This document shows, piece by piece, positions 19,001-26,192 of a stretch of DNA of 64,000 nt. Every line of letters starts with the position of its first letter. Within the stretch, counting starts at the first letter, position 1. The notes below the pieces were generated by a model. The model was given only the letters and a program-made list of their open reading frames with translations, made no database searches and was not told the DNA's origin. Origin of the DNA: Alkalibacterium sp049389645. GTDB taxonomy: Bacteria > Bacillota > Bacilli > Lactobacillales > Carnobacteriaceae_A. A program made the position numbers and the translations under genes. The stretch is from assembly GCF_049389645.1 (NCBI RefSeq), contig NZ_CP186540.1, positions 1,178,001 through 1,242,000 of the forward strand, given 5' to 3'.

Positions 19001-20608
19001 TTAGGGAATGAATTCTGGAGCATTCAGTTCAGCCAAATGGGCTTGCGTCTGGAAGAATCAAAGTCCTACAGATTGGTCTTTGACATGTCATCTTCTATTG
19101 GACGAAAAATAGATGCCATCGTAGAGAGTACGAACTATGACAAGTATCTGTGGGAAACAGTGGAAATCAACGAAGAAATGAATACCTATGCACTCGAATT
19201 CACCCACGAAAAAGGCACGGATCCTGCTGCAAAATTTGTGCTTGCATTAGGCAAAGTGGAAGACCAGGAAGCAATCGGTGAGCATGTTGTTTCGATCGAT
19301 AATGTCTACCTTTACGAAATTCCTGTTCTGCCGGCTGGAGAACCAGATGAGCCTGCAGAACCAGTGACACCTAAAGAAGGATATGGAGTAGGAACAATCA
19401 CGGAAAACTCTGTTGAGTTTTATGTGAACGATGCGCCATGGGCGATCATTCATTACAATAAAAACGACACGACACCGCAGAATATTATGATGGATAAAGC
19501 CGGAGAGAATTACTCTGTTTACACATTGAATGATTTAAAAGAGGGCGATGAAATCATATATGGATTTACCTACGGATTAGCTGAAGGCCAAGATAGTTAC
19601 GCTGAACAAGTATACGTTCACAATTTCGTGACGCGTCCTGAGACACCGACAGCTGATGAAGTATCTGATCGCTCCACTGAAGTGACCGGATTGGCTGAAG
19701 CGGGTTCAACAGTGACAGTAGCGAATGATACGGAAATGTTCACGTCCATTGCTGATGATGAAGGTCTCTACACAGTAGAGATTCCAAAACAGCTGGCCGG
19801 AACAGCACTGACGATCACAGCAACTGATGAAGCTGGAAATGTCAGCGAAGAGCTGACCGTTGAGGTAACGGATCGCACACCGCCGGAAATGCCAACCGCC
19901 GATGAAGTATCTGACCGCTCCACTGAAGTGACCGGATTAGCTGAAGCTGCTTCAACAGTGACGGTAGCGAATGATACAGAAACGTTCACGTCTATTGCCG
20001 ATGCTGAAGGTCTTTACACCGTAGAGATTCCGAAACAGAATGCAGAAACAGTATTGATGATCACAGCAACCGATGAAGCTGGAAACGTGAGTGAGGAACT
20101 CAGCGTGACCGTTGCAAGCGGTTTGGAAGTGAATGAGATTACTGATGAGTCCAAAGAAGTTACCGGAAAAGCGGAAGCAGATTCAGTTGTTACTGTAGAT
20201 TTTGGAAATAGAAATCAACGACGCACAGTAACGGCCGATGCTGAGGGTAACTTTAATGTAAGAATTCCTAAGCAAAAAGCTGGATCAGTAGTTGAAGTGA
20301 CAGTAGAAGATGCATCGGGAACAATCATTGACACCAAAGTAATGACTGTTTCAGAGCACGTTGCACCTGAAGCTCCAAAGGTGAAAAACGTTGACAGCCA
20401 GTCTACGTCAGTCACAGGCAAAACAGAAGCATATGCCGATGTAACAGTGAAAGTCGGCGATGAAGTGATCGGAACGGCTCAGGCAGATGACAAAGGCAAG
20501 TTTGAAGTCACGATTCCGAGTCAAAAGCAGGGTACACATCTTAGCATCGCTGTTGCTGATGCATCAAATAATGTAAGCCCAGAAACAAACGTAACAGTGA
20601 AAAAATAA
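16082..20608 (+). CDS. secreted multimodular GH16 beta-1,3-glucanase (laminarinase)
   Basis: Exported endo-beta-1,3-glucanase of 1508 residues that would cut laminarin or similar glucans outside the cell. A signal peptide (about 1-33, cleavage near SVSANT) leads into two very similar 110-residue modules (about 44-157 and 158-270, both with SIDNNA, NFGNWWEGPGGYWF) and a third divergent one (273-420). The GH16 domain spans about 422-681 with the catalytic motif GEIDVMEARG (Glu553, Asp555, Glu558). Then follow a Big_2 Ig-like domain (690-770), two CBM4/9-like modules (778-930, 933-1080), a CBM56-like module (1098-1183) and four Ig-like repeats to the end. No LPXTG or SLH anchor is seen. Start is TTG behind GGAG. 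The LacI gene upstream is its probable regulator. Confidence 0.92.
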   Translation: MSKSKVNKIRTLCLASILVLNAAGPTALSVSANTESEESASAANLQTITSMQAAGPTTINAGFDGGVGFQFPTFNNGASFDDVEGDVDLLVKQNGEWISIDNNAASGWVYDENFGNWWEGPGGYWFNPVEETMQLRVASKANTEVFVEYTFNVTPADTQVITSMAPAGPTTIDVSPSGGTGFEFPRFNTGATFKDVKDDIALFVKQGDTWVSIDNNADSGWTYDNNFGNWWEGPGGYWFDPVEETTSVRVASRTNPEAFVDYSLKVTLPVRNSHTITNFDGRATFEADRNGAIGLPSPRIDGGYATKSEVDNFVYEVNVDGEWVNILDSATTGFSYSANGYNRMSSANQWGYWTDYIFGLWFQPLQEDMDFRIGYPLNGEKDGDIGDNFVQYKFIGNPDAHRPDDVVMDDIEVGMSDDPTIDGWDLVWNDEFDGDELDESKWNYDTGYYLNDDPGTWGWGNNELQHYTDSEENVFLEDGKLNIVAFEDPASFPEDPDRIAPYSSGKITTKDKFTFEYGRIDFSAKLPAVTGAWSALWMMPNDDVYGGWASSGEIDVMEARGRVPESTSGATHFGGEWPANTYIEGSQTFEDGGRIDTDYHVYSLIWEEDHLSWYVDGEFFFKVSKEQWFSAAARENPLAPFDQEFYVIMNLAIGGWFDGGRVPDAEDLPATMQVDYVRVYSEPEPVQVPVTGVNLNRSEVELTSDGQRTSLSATVSPSNATNKKVTWSSSDESVATVSASGVVTAVANGTATITVTTEDGEQIDTATVVIDIIPQLTLDQMFPLKNGTFGDGLTHWSAWNWTDHDEFINQVEVVKSKAEIAIPAFDASGAGAEKDAVQFKQSGIQLYENEEYLVSFDAHSTMSREMGLVLQNGEAERMFEKNLSLSEESQRYTYSFKATSDEEVELNFLLGQYADYGEHTVTIDNVALEIKNPAVNQIKNHSFTNGTTSWDMFSDVGASSVVIDEEQQITIPSLGNEFWSIQFSQMGLRLEESKSYRLVFDMSSSIGRKIDAIVESTNYDKYLWETVEINEEMNTYALEFTHEKGTDPAAKFVLALGKVEDQEAIGEHVVSIDNVYLYEIPVLPAGEPDEPAEPVTPKEGYGVGTITENSVEFYVNDAPWAIIHYNKNDTTPQNIMMDKAGENYSVYTLNDLKEGDEIIYGFTYGLAEGQDSYAEQVYVHNFVTRPETPTADEVSDRSTEVTGLAEAGSTVTVANDTEMFTSIADDEGLYTVEIPKQLAGTALTITATDEAGNVSEELTVEVTDRTPPEMPTADEVSDRSTEVTGLAEAASTVTVANDTETFTSIADAEGLYTVEIPKQNAETVLMITATDEAGNVSEELSVTVASGLEVNEITDESKEVTGKAEADSVVTVDFGNRNQRRTVTADAEGNFNVRIPKQKAGSVVEVTVEDASGTIIDTKVMTVSEHVAPEAPKVKNVDSQSTSVTGKTEAYADVTVKVGDEVIGTAQADDKGKFEVTIPSQKQGTHLSIAVADASNNVSPETNVTVKK

Positions 20609-20620
20609 ATGAATTAAACG

Positions 20621-20660
20621 AAAAGACCGCCTTTCCGATTAGAGGAAAGGCGGTCTTTTC
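20621..20660 (+). terminator. first of two tandem terminators after the glucanase
   Basis: A 16-bp perfect stem (20621-20636 with 20644-20659, loop GATTAGA) ending in TCTTTTC. Confidence 0.93.
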
Positions 20661-20690
20661 TTGCGTACATGGTGAGAAGTCTGAAAAAAG

Positions 20691-20724
20691 GCACCGCCTC
20701 TGATAGTCAGAGGCGGTGCTTTTG
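20691..20724 (+). terminator. second tandem terminator
   Basis: GC-rich 13-bp perfect stem (20691-20703 with 20707-20719, loop TAG) followed by TTTTGTCTCTT. Backs up the terminator just before it. From here to 21138 I see only repeat copy C. Confidence 0.9.
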
Positions 20725-21070
20725 TCTCTTTATGAGCATAGAACATAAAGAAAGTTGGAGCAGCTGAATTTTTTTGCCGGATGTTACTGAACACTTAGCT
20801 TATTTGTAGAGATGAGACAGGAAATTTACTTTCGTCCCCCTTTCATAGATCCAAAACGAGAATGCTTTAGGTCTACAACATTTACTGTTATCAATGGTAT
20901 AATTAAAATAGTTGGAAAACAAACAAAAAAACATTCTAATAGTCTGTGCTGAAAGAGAATTTATTTAATCCGCCAGATGTTTACCGGAATCTTTTTATGA
21001 TAGTATCCTTTATTGAGTAGGATAAAACTTTAACTTCAGGGCAATCAATTCATCCCACGGGTTGTTTTAT

Positions 21071-21118
21071 AAAATCATTGCCTTAAGATTGTTACGAAGA
21101 ACCGTACCACGAGTAGAT
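21071..21118. repeat. dispersed hairpin repeat, copy C (divergent)
   Basis: ATCATTGCC lead, then TGTTACG-AAGAAC-CGTACCAC-GAGTAG. The AGAACCGTA core is shared with copies A and B, but the stem is partly broken. Confidence 0.45.
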
Positions 21119-21137
21119 GAAGATTAATATGACAGAG

Positions 21138-21169
21138 TAAAGAAATGATACCTAGGTATCATTTCTTTA
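21138..21169 (-). terminator. palindromic terminator overlapping the DHFR-like stop
   Basis: A perfect 15-bp inverted repeat with a two-base centre (21138-21152, 21155-21169) spans the stop codon of the minus-strand DHFR-like gene and ends on that strand in TTTACTCTG. It may be bidirectional. Confidence 0.65.
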
Positions 21170-21683
21170 CTACATAATGCAACTCTACAAACTGGTTAAA
21201 TTGTCGTAGTCGTTTTAATGATAAGTCAAAATAATAGTCTTCTTCATTAAAAAGTGGAATGCCTGTTCCAAGTATTACAGGGGCTATGGTGATAATTAGT
21301 TCATCAATTAAATTTTCTTTTAGAAATGAGTGTACTAATTTACCCCCTCCAACAAGCCAGATTTTTCTTCTCTCTTGTACTTTCATTCTACTAATGAAGT
21401 CAGACGGCGTTTCGTTGATAAAGGTTACATTTTCATCTTCCAAGGAGCTATGAGTGAACACATAACAGTCTTTATCGGGAAAATTTGTTGGGTCGTTTCT
21501 CATGATCCAATCGTAGGTGGTTTTACCCATTACCACAGTGTCTACGTCATTATAGAACTCAGAAATACCGTTATCGCCCTCACCTTCTACATTAAATAGC
21601 CACTCAAGCGATTCATCTTTTGTTGCAATATAACCATCTAGGCTGGATGCAGTAAATAGCATTACTTTTTGTTCTTTAGTCAT
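21159..21683 (-). CDS. dihydrofolate reductase-like (RibD C-terminal domain) protein
   Basis: Protein of 174 residues with the RibD-C/dihydrofolate reductase-like fold: VMLFTASSLDGYIATKD at the start, VVMGKTTYDWIM around residue 50, and the nucleotide-binding IWLVGGGKLVHSFL (about 115-128). These are NADPH-dependent reductase-like proteins of the Bacillus YyaP group. The true function is generally unknown, and they are not the folate enzyme FolA. I chose the ATG at 21683, six bases after AGAGGTG; an in-frame GTG at 21692 overlaps that site. Single-gene unit. Confidence 0.82.
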   Translation of the reverse strand: MTKEQKVMLFTASSLDGYIATKDESLEWLFNVEGEGDNGISEFYNDVDTVVMGKTTYDWIMRNDPTNFPDKDCYVFTHSSLEDENVTFINETPSDFISRMKVQERRKIWLVGGGKLVHSFLKENLIDELIITIAPVILGTGIPLFNEEDYYFDLSLKRLRQFNQFVELHYVVKK

Positions 21684-21884
21684 ACCTGTCACCTCTTTAA
21701 TTTTAGTTTTTATTTTGTGTGATTTTTACTGGAAGGTAATAGCCTAAATTAAACATTCATAATATTAGGCAGACAATGGACAAGTAAATGATAGCATTAA
21801 AATGGTTGGTATAAAAGATAGAGGATTAGGGTTTACTTTAAGAAAAATTAGCAGCGCTAATCTGAGTTTTGAGGAGACATTCTA

Positions 21885-21933
21885 TGTATGAAGATGGGAC
21901 ACACGTCGCTCTAGGCGGCCTTTCTTTTGATTG
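21885..21933 (+). pseudogene. remnant of a degV 3' end
   Basis: The stretch translates as DGTHVALGGLSFD then a stop. It matches the C-terminus of the intact DegV protein in this window (VGTHVGLGGLSLFF) at eight or nine of its residues, in the same position relative to the end. No upstream DegV sequence is left. This is best read as the last scrap of a deleted paralogue in the 21684-22183 gap. Confidence 0.5.
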
Positions 21934-22071
21934 ATGATAAGGGTATAAAATGGTTGGGCCTGTGAACTGTTTGACGGTGGTTGCCAAGAATTTGATAGTA
22001 TTAAATCCAGAGCAGGTTTAAGTAAAAAGACTCTCTTTTATACAATTGGGTGCTGACATGCATCAAGTCTC

Positions 22072-22146
22072 TGTTATATAAATCGATCATTTTGATCATT
22101 ATATAACATGAAAAAACCACTAACATAATGTTATATATGTTATAAT
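22072..22146 (+). promoter_or_regulatory. promoter with repeated TGTTATATA half-sites
   Basis: An inverted pair TGTTATATAA (22072-22081) and TTATATAACA (22099-22108) encloses an inner GATCATTTTGATC dyad. A third half-site, TGTTATATA (22129-22137), abuts an extended -10 element TG-T-TATAAT (22138-22146). The -35 region is poor, which suits an activated or repressed promoter. The lipoprotein gene starts 38 bases downstream. Confidence 0.55.
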
Positions 22147-22183
22147 TGTGTTGTTAAAAATTAAAAAGATAGAAGGTAAATAG

Positions 22184-22954
22184 ATGAAAAAAATAGTATC
22201 TTTATTTGGCGTTTTGATATTTCTAAGTGCATGCACCGATGCAGAGGCTTATGAGACGAATATCTCTACTTTAGAACAAGATGTTCAGGATTTAACGGCT
22301 AGTCTTACATATTTAGAAGAAGAAAAAGAAGAACAGGATGCAGAAATAACTAGACTGACTGACGAAAATGACATAATCAAAAAAGATTATGATAAATATA
22401 AAGAGCGTATGACTCCTTATGAAGAATTAGAAGAATCAGAAGCACAAGCTAGAAAAATTGAAGCAGATAAAATAGCTGCTGAGGAAAAAGAAGCGGCTGA
22501 TAAAAAGAAAGCTGAAGAAGAAGCAGCTAAAAAAGCTAAACAAGATGCTAAAGAAAAAGAACAGGCCGAAAAAGAGGCAGCAGAAAAGGCTGAAGAAGAA
22601 GCAGCAATAAAAGCCGAAGAAGAAGAACTTGCAAGAGGATATGAAACAGGAATCACATATGACCAATTAGCAAGAACACCTGATGATTATATGGGTGAAA
22701 AAATCAAATTCAGTGGAAAGGTTATCCAAGTCATTGAAGGTGATGAAGAAATCCAACTACGATTTGCGGTAAATGATGACTACGACCAAGTAATTTATGT
22801 AGCTTATTCTCCTGACATAGTAGAGCAACGGGTATTGGAAGATGATTATTTAACAATTTCCGGTTATTCACTAGGCACTGTTTCATATGAATCCACTATC
22901 GGAGGCGTTATAACAATCCCTTCTTCAGTAATAGAGATTATTGAGTTCAATTAA
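22184..22954 (+). CDS. coiled-coil lipoprotein
   Basis: Lipoprotein of 256 residues. A type II signal peptide ends in the lipobox LSAC (Cys17). Residues about 27-150 form a long charged coiled coil rich in Glu, Lys and Ala, including a run of KAEEEAAKKAKQ-like heptads. The C-terminal 100 residues (GITYDQLARTPDDYMGEKI, FSGKVIQV, LTISGYSLG) form a compact beta domain often seen at the end of Firmicutes lipoproteins and phage-related exported proteins, probably OB-like. Function is unknown. It is anchored outside the membrane, with the coiled coil as spacer. It is transcribed alone from the half-site-rich promoter upstream, with hairpins at 22955 and 23034 behind it. Confidence 0.85.
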   Translation: MKKIVSLFGVLIFLSACTDAEAYETNISTLEQDVQDLTASLTYLEEEKEEQDAEITRLTDENDIIKKDYDKYKERMTPYEELEESEAQARKIEADKIAAEEKEAADKKKAEEEAAKKAKQDAKEKEQAEKEAAEKAEEEAAIKAEEEELARGYETGITYDQLARTPDDYMGEKIKFSGKVIQVIEGDEEIQLRFAVNDDYDQVIYVAYSPDIVEQRVLEDDYLTISGYSLGTVSYESTIGGVITIPSSVIEIIEFN

Positions 22955-22999
22955 AATATGTCTAACAATCAGCTTATTCAAACTATTGTTGGACATATT
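22955..22999 (+). terminator. hairpin directly after the lipoprotein gene
   Basis: AATATGTCTAACAAT (22955-22969) with ATTGTTGGACATATT (22985-22999), one G-U pair, loop of 15, and only a weak T tail. Confidence 0.6.
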
Positions 23000-23033
23000 A
23001 CACGGATGAGTAGTGTGACGAGTTAAAAATAAC

Positions 23034-23082
23034 AAAAGAGGACGAATTGGCATCTTTAATGATGCAATCCGTCCTCTTTTTA
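23034..23082. terminator. second terminator upstream of arr
   Basis: A long stem, AAAAGAGGACG on the left with CGTCCTCTTTT on the right, plus inner GCATC/GATGC, ends in TTTTTAATT. It separates the lipoprotein gene from arr. A 60-codon frame running through it (23047-23229) is not called. Confidence 0.8.
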
Positions 23083-23266
23083 ATTGATGGTAAAGTATAT
23101 ATAGTAAACAAGATAGTGATATCTAACTTGAAATTCGTGATACAAACGTTCCTTTGCTTTAATTATACTAAACTGAGCTTGCAAATAATAGACTGTTATT
23201 TTACCAAAAATGCTAGTAGAATGGCTTAATCAGATACGAGCTAATCATCTAGAGGAGGAATAGTTA

Positions 23267-23686
23267 ATGGAAACACCACAATACGAATTAGGCAAAGGGC
23301 CATTTTTTCACGGAACTAAAGCTGACTTATCTACCGGGGATCTATTAAGTCCAGGGTACGAATCAAATTATGAAGATAGACGAATCTCAAACTATATTTA
23401 TTTTACTGCTACACTAGAAGCAGCAAAGTGGGGTGCTGAGCTGGCTTCAGGAAATGGAAAAGAACGGATATACATGGTGAAGCCGATAGGGGAATTTGAA
23501 AATGACCCTAATTTAACAGACAAACGGTACCCAGGTAATCCAACACGGTCCTATAGATCTGCTTCCGCAATAAAAATATTGGCTGAGTTGTCATCCTGGG
23601 AACGGCATACAGATGAACAGATCAACACAATGCTCGCTGATTTGAAGAAACTGAAAGAAGATGGTCTTGCAGAAATTGATGATTAA
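23267..23686 (+). CDS. arr: NAD(+)--rifampin ADP-ribosyltransferase
   Basis: Arr-type rifamycin ADP-ribosyltransferase of 139 residues, the full family length. It inactivates rifampin by ADP-ribosylating the ansa-chain hydroxyl with NAD. Family marks are FFHGTKADLSTGDLL (from about residue 13), YIYFTATLEAAKWGAELA, ERIYMVKP, FENDPNLTDKRYPGNPTRSYRS. The His-Tyr-Asp/Glu-like pocket residues described for Arr proteins can be matched (H in FHGTK, Y in YIYFTA, D in FENDPN). AGGAGG precedes the ATG. It stands alone, with no integron, IS or plasmid signature nearby, so it looks like a resident chromosomal gene. Activity needs testing. Confidence 0.92.
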   Translation: METPQYELGKGPFFHGTKADLSTGDLLSPGYESNYEDRRISNYIYFTATLEAAKWGAELASGNGKERIYMVKPIGEFENDPNLTDKRYPGNPTRSYRSASAIKILAELSSWERHTDEQINTMLADLKKLKEDGLAEIDD

Positions 23687-23749
23687 AAAAATGTTCTCAG
23701 ATGATTTGCTTTGTTTTTGATTCGCTGAATAATCTGTTACTGATATAAA

Positions 23750-23784
23750 AATACCCTTCTCTTAAGCTGAGAAGGGTATTGAAA
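23750..23784. terminator. bidirectional terminator between arr and carboxypeptidase
   Basis: AATACCCTTCTC (23750-23761) with GAGAAGGGTATT (23769-23780), loop TTAAGCT. It lies between two convergent genes and has an A-rich left flank, so it best serves the minus-strand gene and may serve both. Confidence 0.75.
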
Positions 23785-23790
23785 GGATAT

Positions 23791-24870
23791 TTATTGTACG
23801 CCTAAGTATTCCTCCAGTGTTTTACCGCTGTTGTAAACTTTCGTAGCGAGATCTATGCCTAGATAACGTAAATGCCATGGCTCATACATATAGCCTGTGA
23901 TGTGTTCTTTTCCTTTAGGATACCTCACAATGAAACCATATTTGTGAGCATTCTTCGCCATCCATCTTGAAGCATTAGATTCTGCAAAAGGATTTTTGGC
24001 CCCTGTCTGTGAAACATCAAAAGCAAGGCCTGTCTGGTGTTCAGAGTGTCCCGGTTTAGCACTGTAGCGGTCAGCCGCTTTTTCCCCATCTTTTTTTACA
24101 TAGTTGTTATAGAGATTTTTCTGGTAGTCAAAAGAGCGATAGGTGCTGAAAGCAGTCAACTTGATGCCTTCTTTGTTTGATGCGGATGCCATTTTATTGA
24201 AGACTGAACGCGCTTCTTTGTTTTCACCAGGAGCATAGTTTGATGGGAGGGCGTATTTCTTATTAACGAGTAATACCCCGTTGATATGAGTGGGTTTTAC
24301 TTGTGCCTTTGGTGCTGCAGAAGTAGTTACCTTCTTTAAGAAAATCGAACTCACAAAACCAGTCTTACCGCTATACTTCACTTTAAACCAAGTGCCAGAC
24401 TTTGATAAATAGTCTACGCTTTTTCCTTTAGGTATCGTAAGGAGTATTTTATGTTTGGTAGAAGCTCCGGATCTCATATTCAAGTTAGACGTTGTCTGAT
24501 ACGCTACTTTACTTGTAGGGGCTGTCTTTGTAGCGGAAGGTTGAACTTTTTTAGGAGCTGCAGGTGAAACACTCCTTACGTAGCTTGAACTCAAAAATCC
24601 AGTTTTACCGTTATACTTTACTTTAAACCAAGAGCCGGATTTCGATAGGTACTCTACCTTTTTCCCTTTAGGTATTGTCAGAAGTATTTTATTTTTTGTC
24701 GAAGCACCTGATCTCATATTCAAGTTAGCCGTAGTATGGTACTCCACTTTTGCAGCTTCTACAGTATGATTATACCCAGCCCCTATTTCAAATGTCAGTT
24801 CAGTTATAAAAAGGGATATCGTAAGTACAGTCAATATAAAAAGACTTTTTCTAGTCCGTGATTTGTTCAT
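23791..24870 (-). CDS. secreted D-alanyl-D-alanine carboxypeptidase (M15/VanY) with two SH3b domains
   Basis: Exported cell-wall enzyme of 359 residues. A signal segment (about 12-33) is followed by two near-identical SH3b domains (about 43-105 and 123-185, each with NLNMRSGAST, LLTIPKGK, WFKVKY) and an M15B VanY-type peptidase domain (about 195-359). The zinc motifs are SEHQTGLAFDVS and EPWHLRYLG. It would trim the terminal D-Ala or cut cross-bridges in peptidoglycan; the SH3b domains likely hold it to the wall. GGAGGA stands before the ATG on the minus strand. Monocistronic. The two SH3b copies probably arose by internal duplication. Confidence 0.9.
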   Translation of the reverse strand: MNKSRTRKSLFILTVLTISLFITELTFEIGAGYNHTVEAAKVEYHTTANLNMRSGASTKNKILLTIPKGKKVEYLSKSGSWFKVKYNGKTGFLSSSYVRSVSPAAPKKVQPSATKTAPTSKVAYQTTSNLNMRSGASTKHKILLTIPKGKSVDYLSKSGTWFKVKYSGKTGFVSSIFLKKVTTSAAPKAQVKPTHINGVLLVNKKYALPSNYAPGENKEARSVFNKMASASNKEGIKLTAFSTYRSFDYQKNLYNNYVKKDGEKAADRYSAKPGHSEHQTGLAFDVSQTGAKNPFAESNASRWMAKNAHKYGFIVRYPKGKEHITGYMYEPWHLRYLGIDLATKVYNSGKTLEEYLGVQ

Positions 24871-25302
24871 AGTACATTCCTCCTGAAAGATAGTTTAATA
24901 ATGAGAGATTAAAACGTATGTAAAAAAATATGGTATCCAGTTTTCTGATTTTGATATGATATATGCAGTGACTATACTTAGTGTTATGATTAGTCAGTGG
25001 TGTCGTTAAGATAGTTTGATTAATAGACTAATGGTATGTATTGAAAATGAAATCAATTAGCTATCAATTGATTATATTATGACTAATATTAATATTCAAG
25101 GGTTTTAAAAGTTTAAATATTCATATTTCTCATTTTGTTTAACAGGTGCTTTTAGAGGTAAAGGAAACATTAATATCAAGATAAACAGTATTATCGATTA
25201 TTCTAAACATTTACTTATAAAATTATTGGCTTCAGACTGATGCGATGATTATTTTTACAAATGATGACAGTTATAATTTTTGTGTTGTGGGAGCGAAAAT
25301 TA
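24871..25302. other. AT-rich divergent intergenic region
   Basis: This gap of 432 bases lies between the divergent carboxypeptidase and the first MGMT-like gene and should hold both promoters. I cannot pick a convincing pair of hexamers on either strand. A weak inverted repeat (ATTAGTC near 24990 with GACTAAT near 25027) is present. No gene is seen. Confidence 0.4.
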
Positions 25303-25602
25303 ATGAAAAGAATACTAGACGAAGAGTTGATATACGAAATCTTATCGGTAGTGGAAGAGATCCCTAAGGGGAGAGTGGCCACTTACGGCCAGATCGCCCG
25401 AATGATTGGCAGAGAAAGAAATTCTCGACTGGTAGGCCGAGTATTAAGCCTGTCGAAATTTTACGGAAGCTCACCTTGTCACAGAGTGGTGAACCATGCG
25501 GGCAGACTGGCACCAGGCTGGAAAGAACAACGACAGCTGCTGGAAGATGAAGATGTGCCAATTAACCATGTGGTTATGAAAATCTGTCAATGGCAGGATT
25601 GA
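25303..25602 (+). CDS. MGMT-family DNA-binding protein, copy 1
   Basis: Protein of 99 residues equal to the C-terminal DNA-binding/active-site domain of O6-methylguanine-DNA methyltransferases: IPKGRVATYGQIARMIG, then the helix-turn-helix and PCHRVV with Cys59, GRLAPGW. Stand-alone domains of this size are usually alkyltransferase-like (ATL) proteins in which the Cys is replaced by Trp. Here the Cys is kept, so methyl transfer is possible. I chose the ATG at 25303 behind GGGAG over upstream in-frame codons. A close paralogue (about four-fifths identical) follows at 26940 on the far side of YbaK and the GloB-type gene. Confidence 0.83.
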   Translation: MKRILDEELIYEILSVVEEIPKGRVATYGQIARMIGRERNSRLVGRVLSLSKFYGSSPCHRVVNHAGRLAPGWKEQRQLLEDEDVPINHVVMKICQWQD

Positions 25603-25700
25603 GGATGCTCTGACAGATAGAGGGAACCTTGGAATAAATAGCTTTTGCTTGATGTTGTAATTCGAGAACGATGTATACATTAATATGAGGAGGGGAGAAA

Positions 25701-26180
25701 GTGATAGTCAATCTTGAAGAATTTTTAAAAGAACATGCCATTTATTTTGAATTGTATGATCATGATCCTATCTATACGAATGAAGATGCTGTGATCATGA
25801 AAAAAGAAAAAGGGTTTACGGGTACAGAAACCAAAGCACTCTTTCTGAAAGGGAAATCCGGACAATACTATTCATTCGTGACGTTCACGACGAAAAACAC
25901 CGATTTTAAACGCTTGAAGCAAGTTGTAGGTGAGAAACTAGCAATTGTGAAACCAGATGAAATGGAAGAGGTCACTGGTCAAAAAGTAGGTGCTGTAACA
26001 CCTTTGGGCTATGAAGAGTCCATTCCGATGATAGTAGATGAGGAGTTGTTTGAACAAGAAAAACTTGTTTTTGCTCCCGCCAGACCTGATCAAACCATGG
26101 TCATCCTGGCTAAAGATTTGAAAAAAATCATCGCTTTACTCGGAAATGAGTTATATATTTACAGTGAAATTAAAAAGTGA
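25701..26180 (+). CDS. YbaK/ProX-type aminoacyl-tRNA deacylase
   Basis: Protein of 159 residues with the YbaK/aminoacyl-tRNA editing domain. Members (ProXp, YbaK, PrdX) hydrolyse mischarged tRNA, mostly Ala- or Cys-tRNA(Pro), in the cytoplasm. Marks are the N-terminal LYDHDPIYT, KALFLKGKSG, FTTKNTDFKRLKQVVG with the conserved Lys, and VGAVTPLGYEES. The length and the sequence around KTKALFL resemble the PrdX subgroup. The GTG start at 25701 has AGGAGGGGAG just upstream. It ends 12 bases before the hydrolase gene, so the two are co-transcribed. Confidence 0.85.
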   Translation: MIVNLEEFLKEHAIYFELYDHDPIYTNEDAVIMKKEKGFTGTETKALFLKGKSGQYYSFVTFTTKNTDFKRLKQVVGEKLAIVKPDEMEEVTGQKVGAVTPLGYEESIPMIVDEELFEQEKLVFAPARPDQTMVILAKDLKKIIALLGNELYIYSEIKK

Positions 26181-26192
26181 GGAGTTATTCTG

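Noticed and set aside
22417..22666. Minus-strand frames rich in Ser/Ala/Phe
   Set aside because: They are the complement of the Glu/Lys/Ala coiled coil of the lipoprotein and have no start signals.
23047..23229. Plus-strand 60-codon frame before arr
   Set aside because: Begins inside a terminator stem and lacks start signals.
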